Part shown: one piece after another, positions 44,304-54,026 of the stretch
How the letters are laid out: each line of letters begins with the position of its first letter
Numbering within the stretch: position 1 is the stretch's first letter
Source of the DNA: Aureibaculum sp965369125
GTDB lineage: Bacteria > Bacteroidota > Bacteroidia > Flavobacteriales > Flavobacteriaceae
NCBI GenBank assembly: GCA_965369125.1
Contig: CBDUPN010000002.1
Location: forward strand, 1 to 64,000
Length of the DNA: 64,000 nt
Direction of reading: 5' to 3'
The notes under the pieces: generated by a model
Databases searched by the model: none
The model's input: the letters and a program-made list of their open reading frames with translations, nothing else
What the model was told of the DNA's origin: nothing
Translations under genes and position numbers: made by a program

Positions 44304-44885
44304 TTAAAATTTTATCATTTCTTTATAGAACTTATGAACAGGAAAACCCATTACTGTAAAGAAACTGCCTTCTATTTTTTTTACCGCCACATAACCAATC
44401 CATTCTTGTATTCCGTAACTACCGGCTTTGTCAAATGGTTTATAATTGGAGATATAGAAATCAATTTCTTCTTCACTTAAATCATCGAAATAAACAATAG
44501 TCGTATCATTAATAATTTTAGTCTTTTTTGTAGTTTTAATACAAAGGGAAGTGATTACTTCATGATGTTGTCCAGATAATTCCCTAAGCATTTTTTTTGC
44601 ATCTTCAGAATCCTTTGGTTTGCCGAGGATTTTTCCAGAAAATCTCACGATAGTATCTGCGGTTATTAATATATCATTTTCTTTTAATGGTTCTTGAAAG
44701 GCATTTGCCTTTAATTCAGCCAGATAGCCGGTAATTTCATTTCCATGCAGATATTTTGGATAAATTTCTTCGACGTCAATTGCTTTTACAGTGAAATGAA
44801 TTCCAAGATCTTTTAAAAATTGTTGTCTTCTTGGAGAAGCTGATCCTAAAATAATATTGTATTTCTCTAAATTTTTATTCAGCAT
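44304..44885 (-). CDS. maf: Maf-like nucleoside-triphosphate pyrophosphatase
   Basis: A house-cleaning pyrophosphatase acting on dTTP/UTP or modified nucleotides. From the ATG at 44885 it is 193 residues, normal for Maf. Motifs: IILGSASPRRQQFL, ILITADTIVRFSGKILGKP, KAGSYGIQEW and EGSFFTVMGFPVHKFY. The start overlaps the end of ubiA by 11 bases. The TADT and GKILGKP segments are diagnostic. Confidence 0.93.
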   Translation of the reverse strand: MLNKNLEKYNIILGSASPRRQQFLKDLGIHFTVKAIDVEEIYPKYLHGNEITGYLAELKANAFQEPLKENDILITADTIVRFSGKILGKPKDSEDAKKMLRELSGQHHEVITSLCIKTTKKTKIINDTTIVYFDDLSEEEIDFYISNYKPFDKAGSYGIQEWIGYVAVKKIEGSFFTVMGFPVHKFYKEMIKF

Positions 44886-45804
44886 AATAAATTGTAATTG
44901 AAACAAGTATAATTGATAACATTCCTAATAACATAATAATTTTTAATAATCTCCCCGCATATGTATAATCTTCCTTTGAGGTCGCATACAATATCTTCGT
45001 CATGAAGTGGAGTAGTGGCAGTAGCACGACAATTAGCATATACGCCAAAATAAAAGGAACTTCTATAAAATTTTTAAAGCTATAATAGGTTACTAAAGTT
45101 AAGGGTAAAAAACTTAAGAAGAAAATAATATATTTAGTTTTTCTAATTCCTAAAATTATTGGCAATGTTCTCATATTTAATATTTTATCACCTTTCACAT
45201 CTTCAACATCTTTAACTATTTCACGAATGAGCATAAACATAAAAGCAAAAATGGCATAGTCTTTTAGCACTTCAAAAGCATAATATTGACCTTCTCCATT
45301 CTCAACGGTTATAGATGGGATAATATCAAATAAGCCAACAATTAGTATACTGAGTGACACCAAAAGCGAAATGATAATATTACCGATGAGGGGCAACTTT
45401 TTTAAATCGGTATTATAAACCTTTAGTAATAGCGCCGTTATTAAAAAGATAGCCACAAAGGAAATTCTATCTACAACATAGGCTATATAGAACCCCGAAA
45501 GGATTCCAACTATATTTAATATATGATAGTAGGTAAAAGCTAGTTTTATATTAATTTTTTCAACCAGGAATACCTTTTTGGGCTTATTTATCTTATCGGC
45601 TTCTAAATCATAAATATCGTTAATGATATAACCGGCAGCAGCAATTGTAATTGTTGCGAGCACTAAGAAAAAAAAATCGACATTCGATAAACTGGTGGCT
45701 ACGGAGAATGTTGGAAAGTAGACATATTTAAAAAGAATTTGAATACAAGCGATCATCAATAGGTTCTTCCATCTAATGAGTTTAAAGAACGTGCTTAAAT
45801 TCAT
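44875..45804 (-). CDS. UbiA-family prenyltransferase
   Basis: A 309-residue integral membrane prenyltransferase with about nine helices. The first diphosphate-binding motif is GYIINDIYDLEADKINKP (N62, D63, D66, D70) and the second is REIVKDVEDVKGDKI. Bacteroidota members are often labelled geranylgeranylglycerol-phosphate geranylgeranyltransferase, but no product is established here. It overlaps smpB by four bases (ATGA) and precedes maf. Confidence 0.87.
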   Translation of the reverse strand: MNLSTFFKLIRWKNLLMIACIQILFKYVYFPTFSVATSLSNVDFFFLVLATITIAAAGYIINDIYDLEADKINKPKKVFLVEKINIKLAFTYYHILNIVGILSGFYIAYVVDRISFVAIFLITALLLKVYNTDLKKLPLIGNIIISLLVSLSILIVGLFDIIPSITVENGEGQYYAFEVLKDYAIFAFMFMLIREIVKDVEDVKGDKILNMRTLPIILGIRKTKYIIFFLSFLPLTLVTYYSFKNFIEVPFILAYMLIVVLLPLLHFMTKILYATSKEDYTYAGRLLKIIMLLGMLSIILVSITIYYAE

Positions 45805-46259
45805 TTATAATTCTTTTTAATTCTATCTAAATCACGTTTGTTATCTTTATCTCTTAAGGCCTCTCTTTTATCGTGTAATTTCTTTCCTCTACATAGTGCA
45901 ATCTCTAATTTTGCCCAACCTTTGTCGGTTAAAAATAATCTCAACGGGATAATAGTAAGTCCGACATCCTGTACTTCTTTCTGAAGTTTTTTAAGTTCCC
46001 GCTTGTTTAATAATAATCTTCTTTCGCTTTTAGGCTTGTGATTATATACATTTCCATGCATATACTCTTCTATATACATATTAATGACAAATAATTCGCC
46101 ATTATCATTAAACTCACAGAAACTCTCGGTAATGCGCGCCTTACTTTCCCTAATAGACTTAATTTCGGTACCGGTTAGTTGTATTCCGGCAACGTATTTG
46201 TCTAATATCTCGTATTCAAAACGAGCCTTTTTATTTTTTATATTGATATTAGGTTGCAT
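45801..46259 (-). CDS. smpB: SsrA-binding protein SmpB
   Basis: Binds tmRNA and brings it to stalled ribosomes for trans-translation. From the ATG at 46259 it is 152 residues. The beta-barrel motifs NKKARFEYEILDKYVAGI, LTGTEIKSIR, ANVYNH-like HGNVYNHKPKSERRLLL and the basic C-terminal tail KKLHDKREALRDKDNKRDLDR are all present. An upstream GTG at 46265 overlaps the -7 element and is unlikely to be the start. Its stop overlaps ubiA. Confidence 0.95.
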   Translation of the reverse strand: MQPNINIKNKKARFEYEILDKYVAGIQLTGTEIKSIRESKARITESFCEFNDNGELFVINMYIEEYMHGNVYNHKPKSERRLLLNKRELKKLQKEVQDVGLTIIPLRLFLTDKGWAKLEIALCRGKKLHDKREALRDKDNKRDLDRIKKNYK

Positions 46260-46264
46260 TGGCA

Positions 46265-46272
46265 CAAAACTA
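46265..46272 (-). promoter_or_regulatory. Candidate -7 element for smpB
   Basis: TAGTTTTG on the minus strand matches TAnnTTTG and ends six bases before the ATG at 46259, leaving almost no leader. Confidence 0.5.
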
Positions 46273-46292
46273 GATAAATTTGAAGAATAAGC

Positions 46293-46811
46293 CTAGTGCT
46301 GTTCCATTTTAATAAGAACATTCGAGATATTAGAATCGCTCAATGTTATGATATATAAATTAGCATTGTTTTGGTCATCAATTTCAGTATAAATTTCCTC
46401 GCCTATCAGCTTATTTGCAAAACCGGGTATTGTATTACTGTGCCCGACGATCAATACATTTTTACCTTTGGTAACTTTTAAAAATTGTTCATAATCAAAA
46501 TCGAAGGGATCATAGATCTTTATACTCAATTTTTTGGCATTTGCTACATACTGCGCCGTATGTAACGTTCTTTTATAGTTTGTAGAATACACAGCATCAA
46601 TTTTAAATTGATCAAAGATTCTACTCCAATTCAAGGCTCGTTGCCGTCCTTTTTTTGAAAGATCCGGATTTTTATCAGCAGGGTTACTTCTAACTTTCTC
46701 TGCATGCCTGATCAAATAATAAGTTGTAAGTTTCGAATTCTCAGACTCCTGGGCAAAAATTCCACTACTACTTGCAATGAACAGAAATATTACAATTATG
46801 TATTTTAACAT
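46293..46811 (-). CDS. Exported histidine phosphatase (SixA-like)
   Basis: A 172-residue protein starting at the ATG at 46811 with a signal peptide (YIIVIFLFIASSSGIFAQ). The phosphatase motif LIRHAEK carries the phospho-accepting His, and VLIVGHSNTIPGF the second His. The family removes phosphate from proteins or small molecules; as an exported form its target is unknown. It lies 28 bases downstream of the methyltransferase gene on the same strand. Confidence 0.88.
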   Translation of the reverse strand: MLKYIIVIFLFIASSSGIFAQESENSKLTTYYLIRHAEKVRSNPADKNPDLSKKGRQRALNWSRIFDQFKIDAVYSTNYKRTLHTAQYVANAKKLSIKIYDPFDFDYEQFLKVTKGKNVLIVGHSNTIPGFANKLIGEEIYTEIDDQNNANLYIITLSDSNISNVLIKMEQH

Positions 46812-46839
46812 ATAAACAGGAATATTAAATGATAATAGA

Positions 46840-47538
46840 TTATAGATCATTGATTTTCCATAAGCCCAAACTTTTATCGGCATAAGTTCCATCACCTTCG
46901 GTACAATTTTCATTTAAAATTAAAGTAGCTTTTGGAAAATTAAATGGTTTCTTCATTAAATTTAAAATGCGCCAATCACCTGTTACTATATCTTCGTTTG
47001 ATCTACATGCAGTGAAAGTAGTAGTCATAAACAACTTAGCCTGGCTTTTTTTAATATTTTCGATAGCTTTTAAAATATCATCATTTGATAAATGCACAAA
47101 ACAATCCCTACAAAAAATTAGGTCAACTTTAGGTAAAGGGTCTTTCGTTATATCAAGTTTCACAAAACTTCTTATTTCATTGGAGTAATTTCGATTATTG
47201 GAATCTATTATTTCCTGAACGATATCACCTCCTATATAGCTTGATAAATTTAGTGATATATTTTCCATCCAATTAAAATCACCACAAGGTAAGTCTAGCA
47301 TTGATTGAATTTTATATTTAACAAAAATCTCAGGTAAATTTTCTCGTATCGTTTTAGTTTGTGAAAGCTCCGAACCTTGGCCAGATATAGATTTTTTACC
47401 TCTCCAATGATTAGTTCTATAAATGTAATTAAAGCGGTCTTCAATTGAGTTGTCTGTAAGACGATCAAAACCTCTTTCAAAGAAGCGTTTATCAAATGAA
47501 ACATCTCCTCTTTTTATGGCATTTTTGTCTTTTTGCAT
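46840..47538 (-). CDS. Class I SAM-dependent methyltransferase
   Basis: A 232-residue methyltransferase (start ATG at 47538). The SAM motif I is MLDLPCGDFNWMENI, followed by YIGGDIVQEII, then VDLIFCRDCFVHLSNDDI. The tail is GTYADKSLGLWKIND. The family is often labelled only as a putative methyltransferase; the substrate is unknown. Monocistronic or paired with the phosphatase after it. A 15-base palindrome lies just upstream at 47563-47577. Confidence 0.8.
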   Translation of the reverse strand: MQKDKNAIKRGDVSFDKRFFERGFDRLTDNSIEDRFNYIYRTNHWRGKKSISGQGSELSQTKTIRENLPEIFVKYKIQSMLDLPCGDFNWMENISLNLSSYIGGDIVQEIIDSNNRNYSNEIRSFVKLDITKDPLPKVDLIFCRDCFVHLSNDDILKAIENIKKSQAKLFMTTTFTACRSNEDIVTGDWRILNLMKKPFNFPKATLILNENCTEGDGTYADKSLGLWKINDL

Positions 47539-47562
47539 CAAAATTAAGTTGAGAATTTTACA

Positions 47563-47577
47563 ACTTCTTAAAGAAGT
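47563..47577. repeat. 15-base palindrome upstream of the methyltransferase gene
   Basis: ACTTCTTAAAGAAGT, arms of seven bases around one A. It lies 25 bases upstream of the methyltransferase ATG and may be an operator; a terminator role is unlikely as no T-run follows. Confidence 0.35.
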
Positions 47578-47700
47578 GCTAACCCAAATATAATTAAAAG
47601 ATACTTAGGTAAGTTCGGATAAATACAATTTTATGTTGTTATCAGTCTTCCAATTAAAATGAAAAACAATCAGAAGCATAATTTTTGTTAGCTGTAATTA

Positions 47701-47886
47701 TCAATCTTTAATGCCAAACTTATTTAATATATCTTCTAAAAGGCACCATTTAGTAAATGATGATTGCAATAAATTAGCGCCGACAAAAGCGGTAAACCAC
47801 AACCAATTTATATTAACATAAATAGCTAGTAATAAGCTTATTAAAATAAAAGTTCCCGCAATAGCTCTAACGATTCTATTTTTCAT
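47701..47886 (-). CDS. DUF2892 membrane protein
   Basis: A 61-residue protein with two helices: RAIAGTFILISLLLAIYV and WLWFTAFVGANLLQSSFT, then a short tail with WCLLEDILNKFGIKD. This is the YgaP-tail/DUF2892 type, in which CxxxxxL elements follow the helices; here a single Cys remains. Last gene of the RND operon, 9 bases behind the PII-like gene. Function is unknown. Confidence 0.82.
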   Translation of the reverse strand: MKNRIVRAIAGTFILISLLLAIYVNINWLWFTAFVGANLLQSSFTKWCLLEDILNKFGIKD

Positions 47887-47895
47887 AGTTCTTGT

Positions 47896-48210
47896 TTAGA
47901 TTGTTCTTTCAATATTAACCACCGCCACATGGATAGTAGAAGTTGTTTCTTGTTTATCATTAAATTCTTTTACCATATCAAATACATGATCTACATTTTC
48001 CTCTTTTACAAAGGCGTAAAAGAAAATGGCTTCACCTTCATTCATGTCGTTGGCAAACCAGTTTTCTTGTATCGACATTAAGGATGCATCCCGATATCCA
48101 ATAACGTCCTTATAACTATAAGCTTTTACATCGGCTTTTTTTAGGATTTGCTTTATATCTTTTTTAAAAGATTTAACCGCAGTGATGATCAGAAGTTTCA
48201 TGGTTTCCAT
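47896..48210 (-). CDS. PII-like protein in RND operon
   Basis: A 104-residue protein (or 101 from the ATG at 48201). The beta-alpha-beta pattern MKLLIITAVKSFKKDIKQILKKADVKAYSYKDVIG, then FYAFVKEENVDHVFDMVKEFNDK and STIHVAVVNIERTI resembles the PII signal protein fold but lacks the T-loop and the uridylylated Tyr. PII-like proteins linked to RND metal pumps are known (PII-NG group). It lies 9 bases behind the pump gene, so it is likely to act on the pump or its regulation. Confidence 0.7.
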   Translation of the reverse strand: METMKLLIITAVKSFKKDIKQILKKADVKAYSYKDVIGYRDASLMSIQENWFANDMNEGEAIFFYAFVKEENVDHVFDMVKEFNDKQETTSTIHVAVVNIERTI

Positions 48211-48219
48211 TATTTATGT

Positions 48220-51200
48220 TTAAGAATTATTTTCTTCTTTATTTTCATATTTATGTTTTTCTATCATATAATACAGCAAAGGCACAACAATTAATGTTAA
48301 GATTGTCGATACTATGGCACCAGCCACTAAAGAAATTGCCAAACCTTGGAAAATAGGATCGAATAAGATAATTGATGCACCTATAACAACCGCACCAGTT
48401 GTTAATAAAATGGGTGTTGTACGAACGGCACCGGCGTCAATTATGGCTTGTTTTAATGGCACATCATCATTTAATCTTATTTCTATAAAGTCTATGATCA
48501 ACACAGAGTTACGAACCATAACACCCGCCAGAGCTATCATTCCTATAAATGATGTTGCTGTGAAAAAGGCTCCAAATAACCAGTGACCTAATACAATACC
48601 TATTAAAGAAAGCGGAATTGCAGCCATCATCACGATGGGTGTTTTAAAGTTTTGGAACCATCCCACAATGAGCATATAAATAATGACTATAACTACTAAG
48701 AAGGCAACACCTAAATCTCTAAATACTTCTAACGTGATCTGCCATTCTCCATCCCATTTAACCGTAAAATCACTTTCATTTGATGGTTGCTCCATATACA
48801 ATTCATTTACCTTGTATCCGGTTGGAAGGTTTAATTTTTTGAGTTTCTCTTCCATTCCCAGTATAGCATATACCGGACTTTCTAAAGCCCCGGCCATATC
48901 TGCAGTTATGTAAACCAATCGTTTTTGATCTTTTCTATAAATGGTTTTTTGTAATGTATCTGTCCTCACTTCAACCAGATCACTTATAGGAATCATGATC
49001 CCTTGATTCGATTTTATCTTAATGTTTTGAATATCCTGTAATGAACTTTTTTCGGCATCCTCCAATGACAGGACAATTCCAATTCGGTCATTATCCGTCT
49101 CATCATATAAATTTGATATGGGATATTCTTTTAAAATAGTTGTTAAAGCCCCAACAATTTGTTGAGGAGCCACTCCATTAAGCATTGCTTTCTCTTTATC
49201 AACTTCGAGTTTATACTCGACCTGATCTGCTTCTACCATCCAATCTATATCAACAATATCGTCAGTATTTTCTAATATTTCTTTGACCTGATATGCCACA
49301 TTAATTTGTTCATCATAATCAGGCCCATAAACTTCTGCCACAATGGTAGAAAGTACAGGAGGCCCGGGCGGAACTTCCACTATTTTTACATTCGCATCAT
49401 ATTTTTTCGCTATTTTTTGAATTTCGGGGCGAACGGTCTTTGCAATATCATGGCTTTGCGCCGATCGATCTTCCTTGTGCAATAAATTCACCTGTATATC
49501 TGCCATATTACTTCCACCTCGTAAATCGTAATGCCGTACCAATCCATTAAAAGTGATGGGAGCTGAAGTCCCAATATAATTCTGATAGTTTACCACTTCC
49601 CGTTGGGTCGATAGGTATTGTGAGATCTCCTTTGTAACCAAGGCAGTTCTTTCCAATGTCGTTCCCTCAGGCATATCGACAACTATTTGGAACTCATTCT
49701 TATTATCAAATGGTAACATCTTTACAGCCACCGTTTTGGTAAAGAACATAAGCATTGACCCTAATAATAGAACAACAGTTATTGCTATAAAGCCCCAGCG
49801 CTTCTTTGAATTATCTAATAAGGGTTGCTCAATTTTCTTGTAGAATTTGTAGATAAAACCGGTTTCAAAACCTTGCTCTTCTTTATGCTTCTGTTTGTCC
49901 TTTTCTTGCAGTAGATGATAGCCTAAGTAAGGTGTTACAGTTAATGCGACAAACAACGAAAGCATCATGGCTATAGAAGCGCCAATGGGCATCGGACTCA
50001 TGTAAGGACCCATCATACCGGACACAAATGCCATAGGTAATATGGCGGCAATTACTGTAAATGTTGCCAAGATAGTTGGGTTACCAACTTCGTTGATCGC
50101 GAAAATAGCGGCTTGTTTAAAGGGCAAACGTTTCATCTTAAAATGCCGGTGCATATTCTCGGCAATAATAATACTGTCGTCAACCACAATCCCCACAACA
50201 AATACCAATGCGAAGAGGGTAATCCTGTTTAAGGTATAATCTAACATATAGTAGCTAAAGAGCGTAAGCGCGAATGTTAGTGGAACTGAAAAGAAGACTA
50301 CCAGACCACCACGCCAACCCATTGCCAACATCACTAATAAGGTAACGGCCAAAATAGCAACTCCCAAATGCAATAATAATTCGCCAACTTTATGGGAAGC
50401 AGTTTCACCATAATTTCTTGAAACTTCCACATGAACATCATCCGGAATTAGATTTTGTTTTAATTGCTCAACTTGCTTTAATATCTTTTCTGATATTTTC
50501 ATGGCATCAGCACCTTTTACCTTGGCAATTGAAACTGTTACAGCGGCATATTCTGATCCATAATTAGCAAAATTATCATTCGATTGACCATATCCGAAAG
50601 ACACATAACTTTTAGGTGTTTCAGGTCCATCTTGTATGTTCGCGATTTGCTTAAGATAAACAGGCATGTTTTTATTCACCCCAACGACTAAATTTTCTAC
50701 ATCTTCAACATTGGTTAAAAACTTCCCTGTGGTTACCAAATATTCGGTATCATTTTTAACAAAACTACCAGATTGCGATTGTTGGTTATTCGTCTGGATC
50801 ATTTGCATAATGCCAATGGCATCCACACCGTTTTCTGACATTTTATCTTTATCAAGAACTACTTTCAATTCACGATTTCTACCTCCAATTGTCTTCGTGA
50901 TCGAAACATCTTTGATTTTTTCTACTTCATTCTTGAGCTCACCGGCGATTCTCTTTAGTTGGTAGTCATCATAATTTTCACTCCATAAAGTGATACCCAG
51001 CATAGGCACATCATCAATAGCCCGCGTTTTTACCATGGGTTCGTAAATACCATTAACAAACATATCCCTATGTTTCATTAACTCATTATATAAGTTAACA
51101 TAAGAGCGTTCTGTGTCTTCACCTACATAGAACTGTACAATGATCATTGCCTGACCATTCATTGCCATGGAATGTACATGTTCTACTCCTTTTATATCAG

Positions 51201-51429
51201 AAATGATCTTTTCTAATGGTTTTACAACTCTATTCTCAACTTCTTTGGGACTGGCGCCCGGATAACCAACCATAACGTCGGCCATCGGCACAATTATCTG
51301 AGGTTCTTCTTCTCTAGGAATTAAAAAAGAACTATAAACACCAATAATCATAAGTGCGACCATGAGCAATATTGTCAACTTAGAGTTGATAAATGCATTG
51401 GCTATTTTACCTGAAATTCCGTCGTTCAT
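48220..51429 (-). CDS. RND efflux permease (AcrB-like)
   Basis: A 1069-residue proton-driven efflux pump of the inner membrane with 12 helices and two large periplasmic loops. The N-terminus has a typical LTILLMVALMIIGVYSSFLIPREEEPQI. The proton relay Asp pair lies in VVGIVVDDSIIIAENM (TM4), with DHYF-type features and FSVPLTFALTLFSYY nearby. Second-half TM helices such as MIALAGVMVRNSVLIIDFIE match. Substrate unknown: the heavy-metal group has a DFG-type motif that I do not see, and the drug group differs as well. Confidence 0.9.
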   Translation of the reverse strand: MNDGISGKIANAFINSKLTILLMVALMIIGVYSSFLIPREEEPQIIVPMADVMVGYPGASPKEVENRVVKPLEKIISDIKGVEHVHSMAMNGQAMIIVQFYVGEDTERSYVNLYNELMKHRDMFVNGIYEPMVKTRAIDDVPMLGITLWSENYDDYQLKRIAGELKNEVEKIKDVSITKTIGGRNRELKVVLDKDKMSENGVDAIGIMQMIQTNNQQSQSGSFVKNDTEYLVTTGKFLTNVEDVENLVVGVNKNMPVYLKQIANIQDGPETPKSYVSFGYGQSNDNFANYGSEYAAVTVSIAKVKGADAMKISEKILKQVEQLKQNLIPDDVHVEVSRNYGETASHKVGELLLHLGVAILAVTLLVMLAMGWRGGLVVFFSVPLTFALTLFSYYMLDYTLNRITLFALVFVVGIVVDDSIIIAENMHRHFKMKRLPFKQAAIFAINEVGNPTILATFTVIAAILPMAFVSGMMGPYMSPMPIGASIAMMLSLFVALTVTPYLGYHLLQEKDKQKHKEEQGFETGFIYKFYKKIEQPLLDNSKKRWGFIAITVVLLLGSMLMFFTKTVAVKMLPFDNKNEFQIVVDMPEGTTLERTALVTKEISQYLSTQREVVNYQNYIGTSAPITFNGLVRHYDLRGGSNMADIQVNLLHKEDRSAQSHDIAKTVRPEIQKIAKKYDANVKIVEVPPGPPVLSTIVAEVYGPDYDEQINVAYQVKEILENTDDIVDIDWMVEADQVEYKLEVDKEKAMLNGVAPQQIVGALTTILKEYPISNLYDETDNDRIGIVLSLEDAEKSSLQDIQNIKIKSNQGIMIPISDLVEVRTDTLQKTIYRKDQKRLVYITADMAGALESPVYAILGMEEKLKKLNLPTGYKVNELYMEQPSNESDFTVKWDGEWQITLEVFRDLGVAFLVVIVIIYMLIVGWFQNFKTPIVMMAAIPLSLIGIVLGHWLFGAFFTATSFIGMIALAGVMVRNSVLIIDFIEIRLNDDVPLKQAIIDAGAVRTTPILLTTGAVVIGASIILFDPIFQGLAISLVAGAIVSTILTLIVVPLLYYMIEKHKYENKEENNS

Positions 51430-51442
51430 CTTTTCTTAGTTA

Positions 51443-52525
51443 TTATTGAAGTAATATATTTACGCCGTTTTCGAGCTTGCCATTTGCCGAGATGATGTAT
51501 TGCTCACCTGCGCTTAATCCGGAAAGGACCTCTATATTATCACCAAATGATTTACCTAATCGTAACCAACGTAATAAGGCTGTATTTTGTTCACTAACCG
51601 TATATACACCCTTTAAACCGCCATGGGTTACTACAGCAGACCTGGGAATTAGAATGATCGAAACTTTAGCTGTTTTATTTTCAACAGGAAATTGTACCGT
51701 GGTGAACATGCCGGATAGAATTTTTGTGTCGGTTTTATCTAATTGCACTTTTACCAAATATTGGCCACCCGTATTTTTAGCCGAAGAACTTACTTCGGTT
51801 ACTTTTCCTTTTAAATTTTGATCTAATGATTTTACCAAAACATTTACCTTAGATCCGGATTTAATTTGGGAAATATCATTTTCTGGTACCATGGCTGCCA
51901 CTTCAAATTTGCCAGGAGATTCAATAGCAATTAAAGGCATGCCAGGATTCGCCATATCACCCGCTTCGATAAATTTATTGGTCACCACGCCGCTAAAGGG
52001 GGCAGTAATATTAGAATAAGCGAATTGTGAATTGATTTCATTCTTCATTTGGTTGGCGCCTTCTAAACGGGCTTTTGCCATTTCATAATGGGCTGTTATA
52101 TCGTCCATTTCCTTTTGTGATGCACTATTTTCGGCAAACAAGTTTTTAAAACGATTGTAGTCTTTTTCTGCATTGGTATAAGCAGCTGTTGCTTCGGTAA
52201 TAGTGGCATTTATTTGGGCTCGTTTTGCTTGTAGGTCTGCATTATTGATAGATATTAATAATTGACCTTTACTAACCTTTTGTCCAACATTAACATAAAC
52301 TTTATTTACAGAACCCATCATACGAGTACTTAAATTGGCACTGTTCGTTGCCTCAATTTTTCCACTTGCAGTTATAAATTGATTATTTTCATTAGATTGA
52401 ACTGAACCAACAACTACAGTAATTGGGGCCGTATTGTTCTTTAAAGCTGATTTGTCTTTGGATCCGCAATTAAGCATTACTAATGACAATGCGATGATGG
52501 CTAATTTGAATGTATATTTTTTCAT
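51443..52525 (-). CDS. RND efflux periplasmic adaptor lipoprotein
   Basis: A 360-residue membrane-fusion protein with a lipobox (MLNC, Cys20). Layout: N-terminal barrel and lipoyl half (VKVYVNVGQKVSKGQLLISINNADLQAKRAQ), helical hairpin (about residues 110-165), lipoyl/barrel halves with ITAPFSGVVTNKFIEAGDMANPGMPLIAIE, and the C-terminal membrane-proximal domain. It joins the pump to the outer-membrane channel. It overlaps tolC by one base. Confidence 0.9.
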   Translation of the reverse strand: MKKYTFKLAIIALSLVMLNCGSKDKSALKNNTAPITVVVGSVQSNENNQFITASGKIEATNSANLSTRMMGSVNKVYVNVGQKVSKGQLLISINNADLQAKRAQINATITEATAAYTNAEKDYNRFKNLFAENSASQKEMDDITAHYEMAKARLEGANQMKNEINSQFAYSNITAPFSGVVTNKFIEAGDMANPGMPLIAIESPGKFEVAAMVPENDISQIKSGSKVNVLVKSLDQNLKGKVTEVSSSAKNTGGQYLVKVQLDKTDTKILSGMFTTVQFPVENKTAKVSIILIPRSAVVTHGGLKGVYTVSEQNTALLRWLRLGKSFGDNIEVLSGLSAGEQYIISANGKLENGVNILLQ

Positions 52526-53835
52526 TATTTCATTAAAAAATTAAGATATGATTGTGCATAATTGTATTCAAAAATGGTTTGGTAATATTCCAACTGTTTT
52601 TGAGAATATTGTGTTTCAACTATCAAGAGATCTGACGTTTTTTCGAGTCCTTGTTTAAATCTATTAGTTCTAATACGCATCGATTCTTTAGATTGATCCA
52701 ATGCTAGTTTTGTAAGCTTTAACTTGTTTTCGGCATCAAACAACATTCGTTTAGCTTTATTAAATTCCAGATTGCTTTGCGAAATATATTGTTCGTATTG
52801 CAATCTTGATTTTTCATATTCGGCCTTGCTTTTTTGAATTTTACCGAATCGTTTTGAACCTTCAAAAATATTCCAGCTTAATTGAGCTCCAATGAGATAA
52901 CCGCTGGCGTCGGTTTGAAAGATCTTATTATCGTATAATTCATAACTTCCGAAAGCATTCAAACTAGGTAGAAAAGCTAATTTGTCGGCCTTATGCATGG
53001 TTTGATAAGCGGTCGACGCGAGCTTCATGGCCTTAATATCGGCACGCTGGTCTGAAACCGTACTATTTTCATTGATTGCCAGTACCGAAACAGACAGACT
53101 ATCGGTAGGTTTGTATTGTACGCGATCAGTATCATTTAGTAAGAAAGACAAATATTCTGAACTATTTTTTATATTACTTTTAGCATTTTGTAGTTGGTTT
53201 TGCACTTCTGTTACCCTTACTTCTATAGCTAAAACATCGGCCTTTTGCAAAAAGCCCTGTTTGAAACTATTCTCTGCAAGCGATTTGTTCGCCAATGCTG
53301 CTTCTAATGCCTTGTGTAAAACGTCAACAGCTTTATACGCTAACTGAAGCTGCATATAAGCTTTTTCAACTTCGAATGTCATATAATCCTTGGTACGTTC
53401 AATTTGAAATTCTTGAGCTTCCATTTTGTTTTTAGCAGCTTTTCTCTGATAGATACCATCCATGTTGATAATGGGTTGTAAAACCTCTATTTTGGTGGCG
53501 AAGTTTTTAATTTGATTTGGGTTATTCAATAGGATAGGATCAAAATCACTATTTGTTAATATTTCCTGATTTAATTTTGATCCGAAAGCCATTAATGGAT
53601 TGGTGGTAGCTATTCCGGTATGTGATACCGATATATTTGGGAGTAATACCGCATTTGTTTGCCTGTAATCAGCTTTAGCCTGGTAGTACTCCTGTTCTGA
53701 AATTTTTATTGAGGCGTTATTTTTAGCCACCAACTCGAAAACTTCATTTTTGGAAATAGGTATTATCTCTTGAGAATGAATTGTTTCCTGAGGCATCAAT
53801 AAGATTAAATAAAGTATGAGTGCCAATTTCTTCAT
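52525..53835 (-). CDS. TolC-family outer membrane efflux protein
   Basis: A 436-residue outer-membrane channel (start ATG 53835) with a signal peptide (LALILYLILLMPQETIHSQ). Two outer membrane efflux repeats are visible with coiled-coil helices (ASIKISEQEYYQAKADY; ADLLAIEVRVTEVQNQLQNAKSN; RFKQGLEKTSDLLIVETQYSQKQLEY). A signature GSYELYDNKIF lies between. First gene of the RND operon; candidate promoter at 53857-53864. Confidence 0.9.
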   Translation of the reverse strand: MKKLALILYLILLMPQETIHSQEIIPISKNEVFELVAKNNASIKISEQEYYQAKADYRQTNAVLLPNISVSHTGIATTNPLMAFGSKLNQEILTNSDFDPILLNNPNQIKNFATKIEVLQPIINMDGIYQRKAAKNKMEAQEFQIERTKDYMTFEVEKAYMQLQLAYKAVDVLHKALEAALANKSLAENSFKQGFLQKADVLAIEVRVTEVQNQLQNAKSNIKNSSEYLSFLLNDTDRVQYKPTDSLSVSVLAINENSTVSDQRADIKAMKLASTAYQTMHKADKLAFLPSLNAFGSYELYDNKIFQTDASGYLIGAQLSWNIFEGSKRFGKIQKSKAEYEKSRLQYEQYISQSNLEFNKAKRMLFDAENKLKLTKLALDQSKESMRIRTNRFKQGLEKTSDLLIVETQYSQKQLEYYQTIFEYNYAQSYLNFLMK

Positions 53836-53856
53836 ATGTTCTAGTTTTAAACGCTG

Positions 53857-53864
53857 CAAAAGTA
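53857..53864 (-). promoter_or_regulatory. Candidate -7 element for the RND operon
   Basis: TACTTTTG on the minus strand matches TAnnTTTG and lies 22 bases upstream of the tolC ATG (53835). Confidence 0.55.
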
Positions 53865-54026
53865 GCGGTGATGGTATGAGATGTGAGTAACTAATATTAC
53901 GTCTATGTGTAACAAAAGTGGCGGTTGGTATAAAATTAAATTTATTTGATGTCGAAATTAAAGCGAGGATAAACCTGAAACAATGATATTCATCAGGAAG
54001 CCCGTTCTTGGTGACTATAGTTGCAT

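Noticed and set aside
47539..47546. TAATTTTG -7 element for the methyltransferase gene at 46840
   Set aside because: It directly touches the ATG at 47538, leaving no room for a transcription start and leader.
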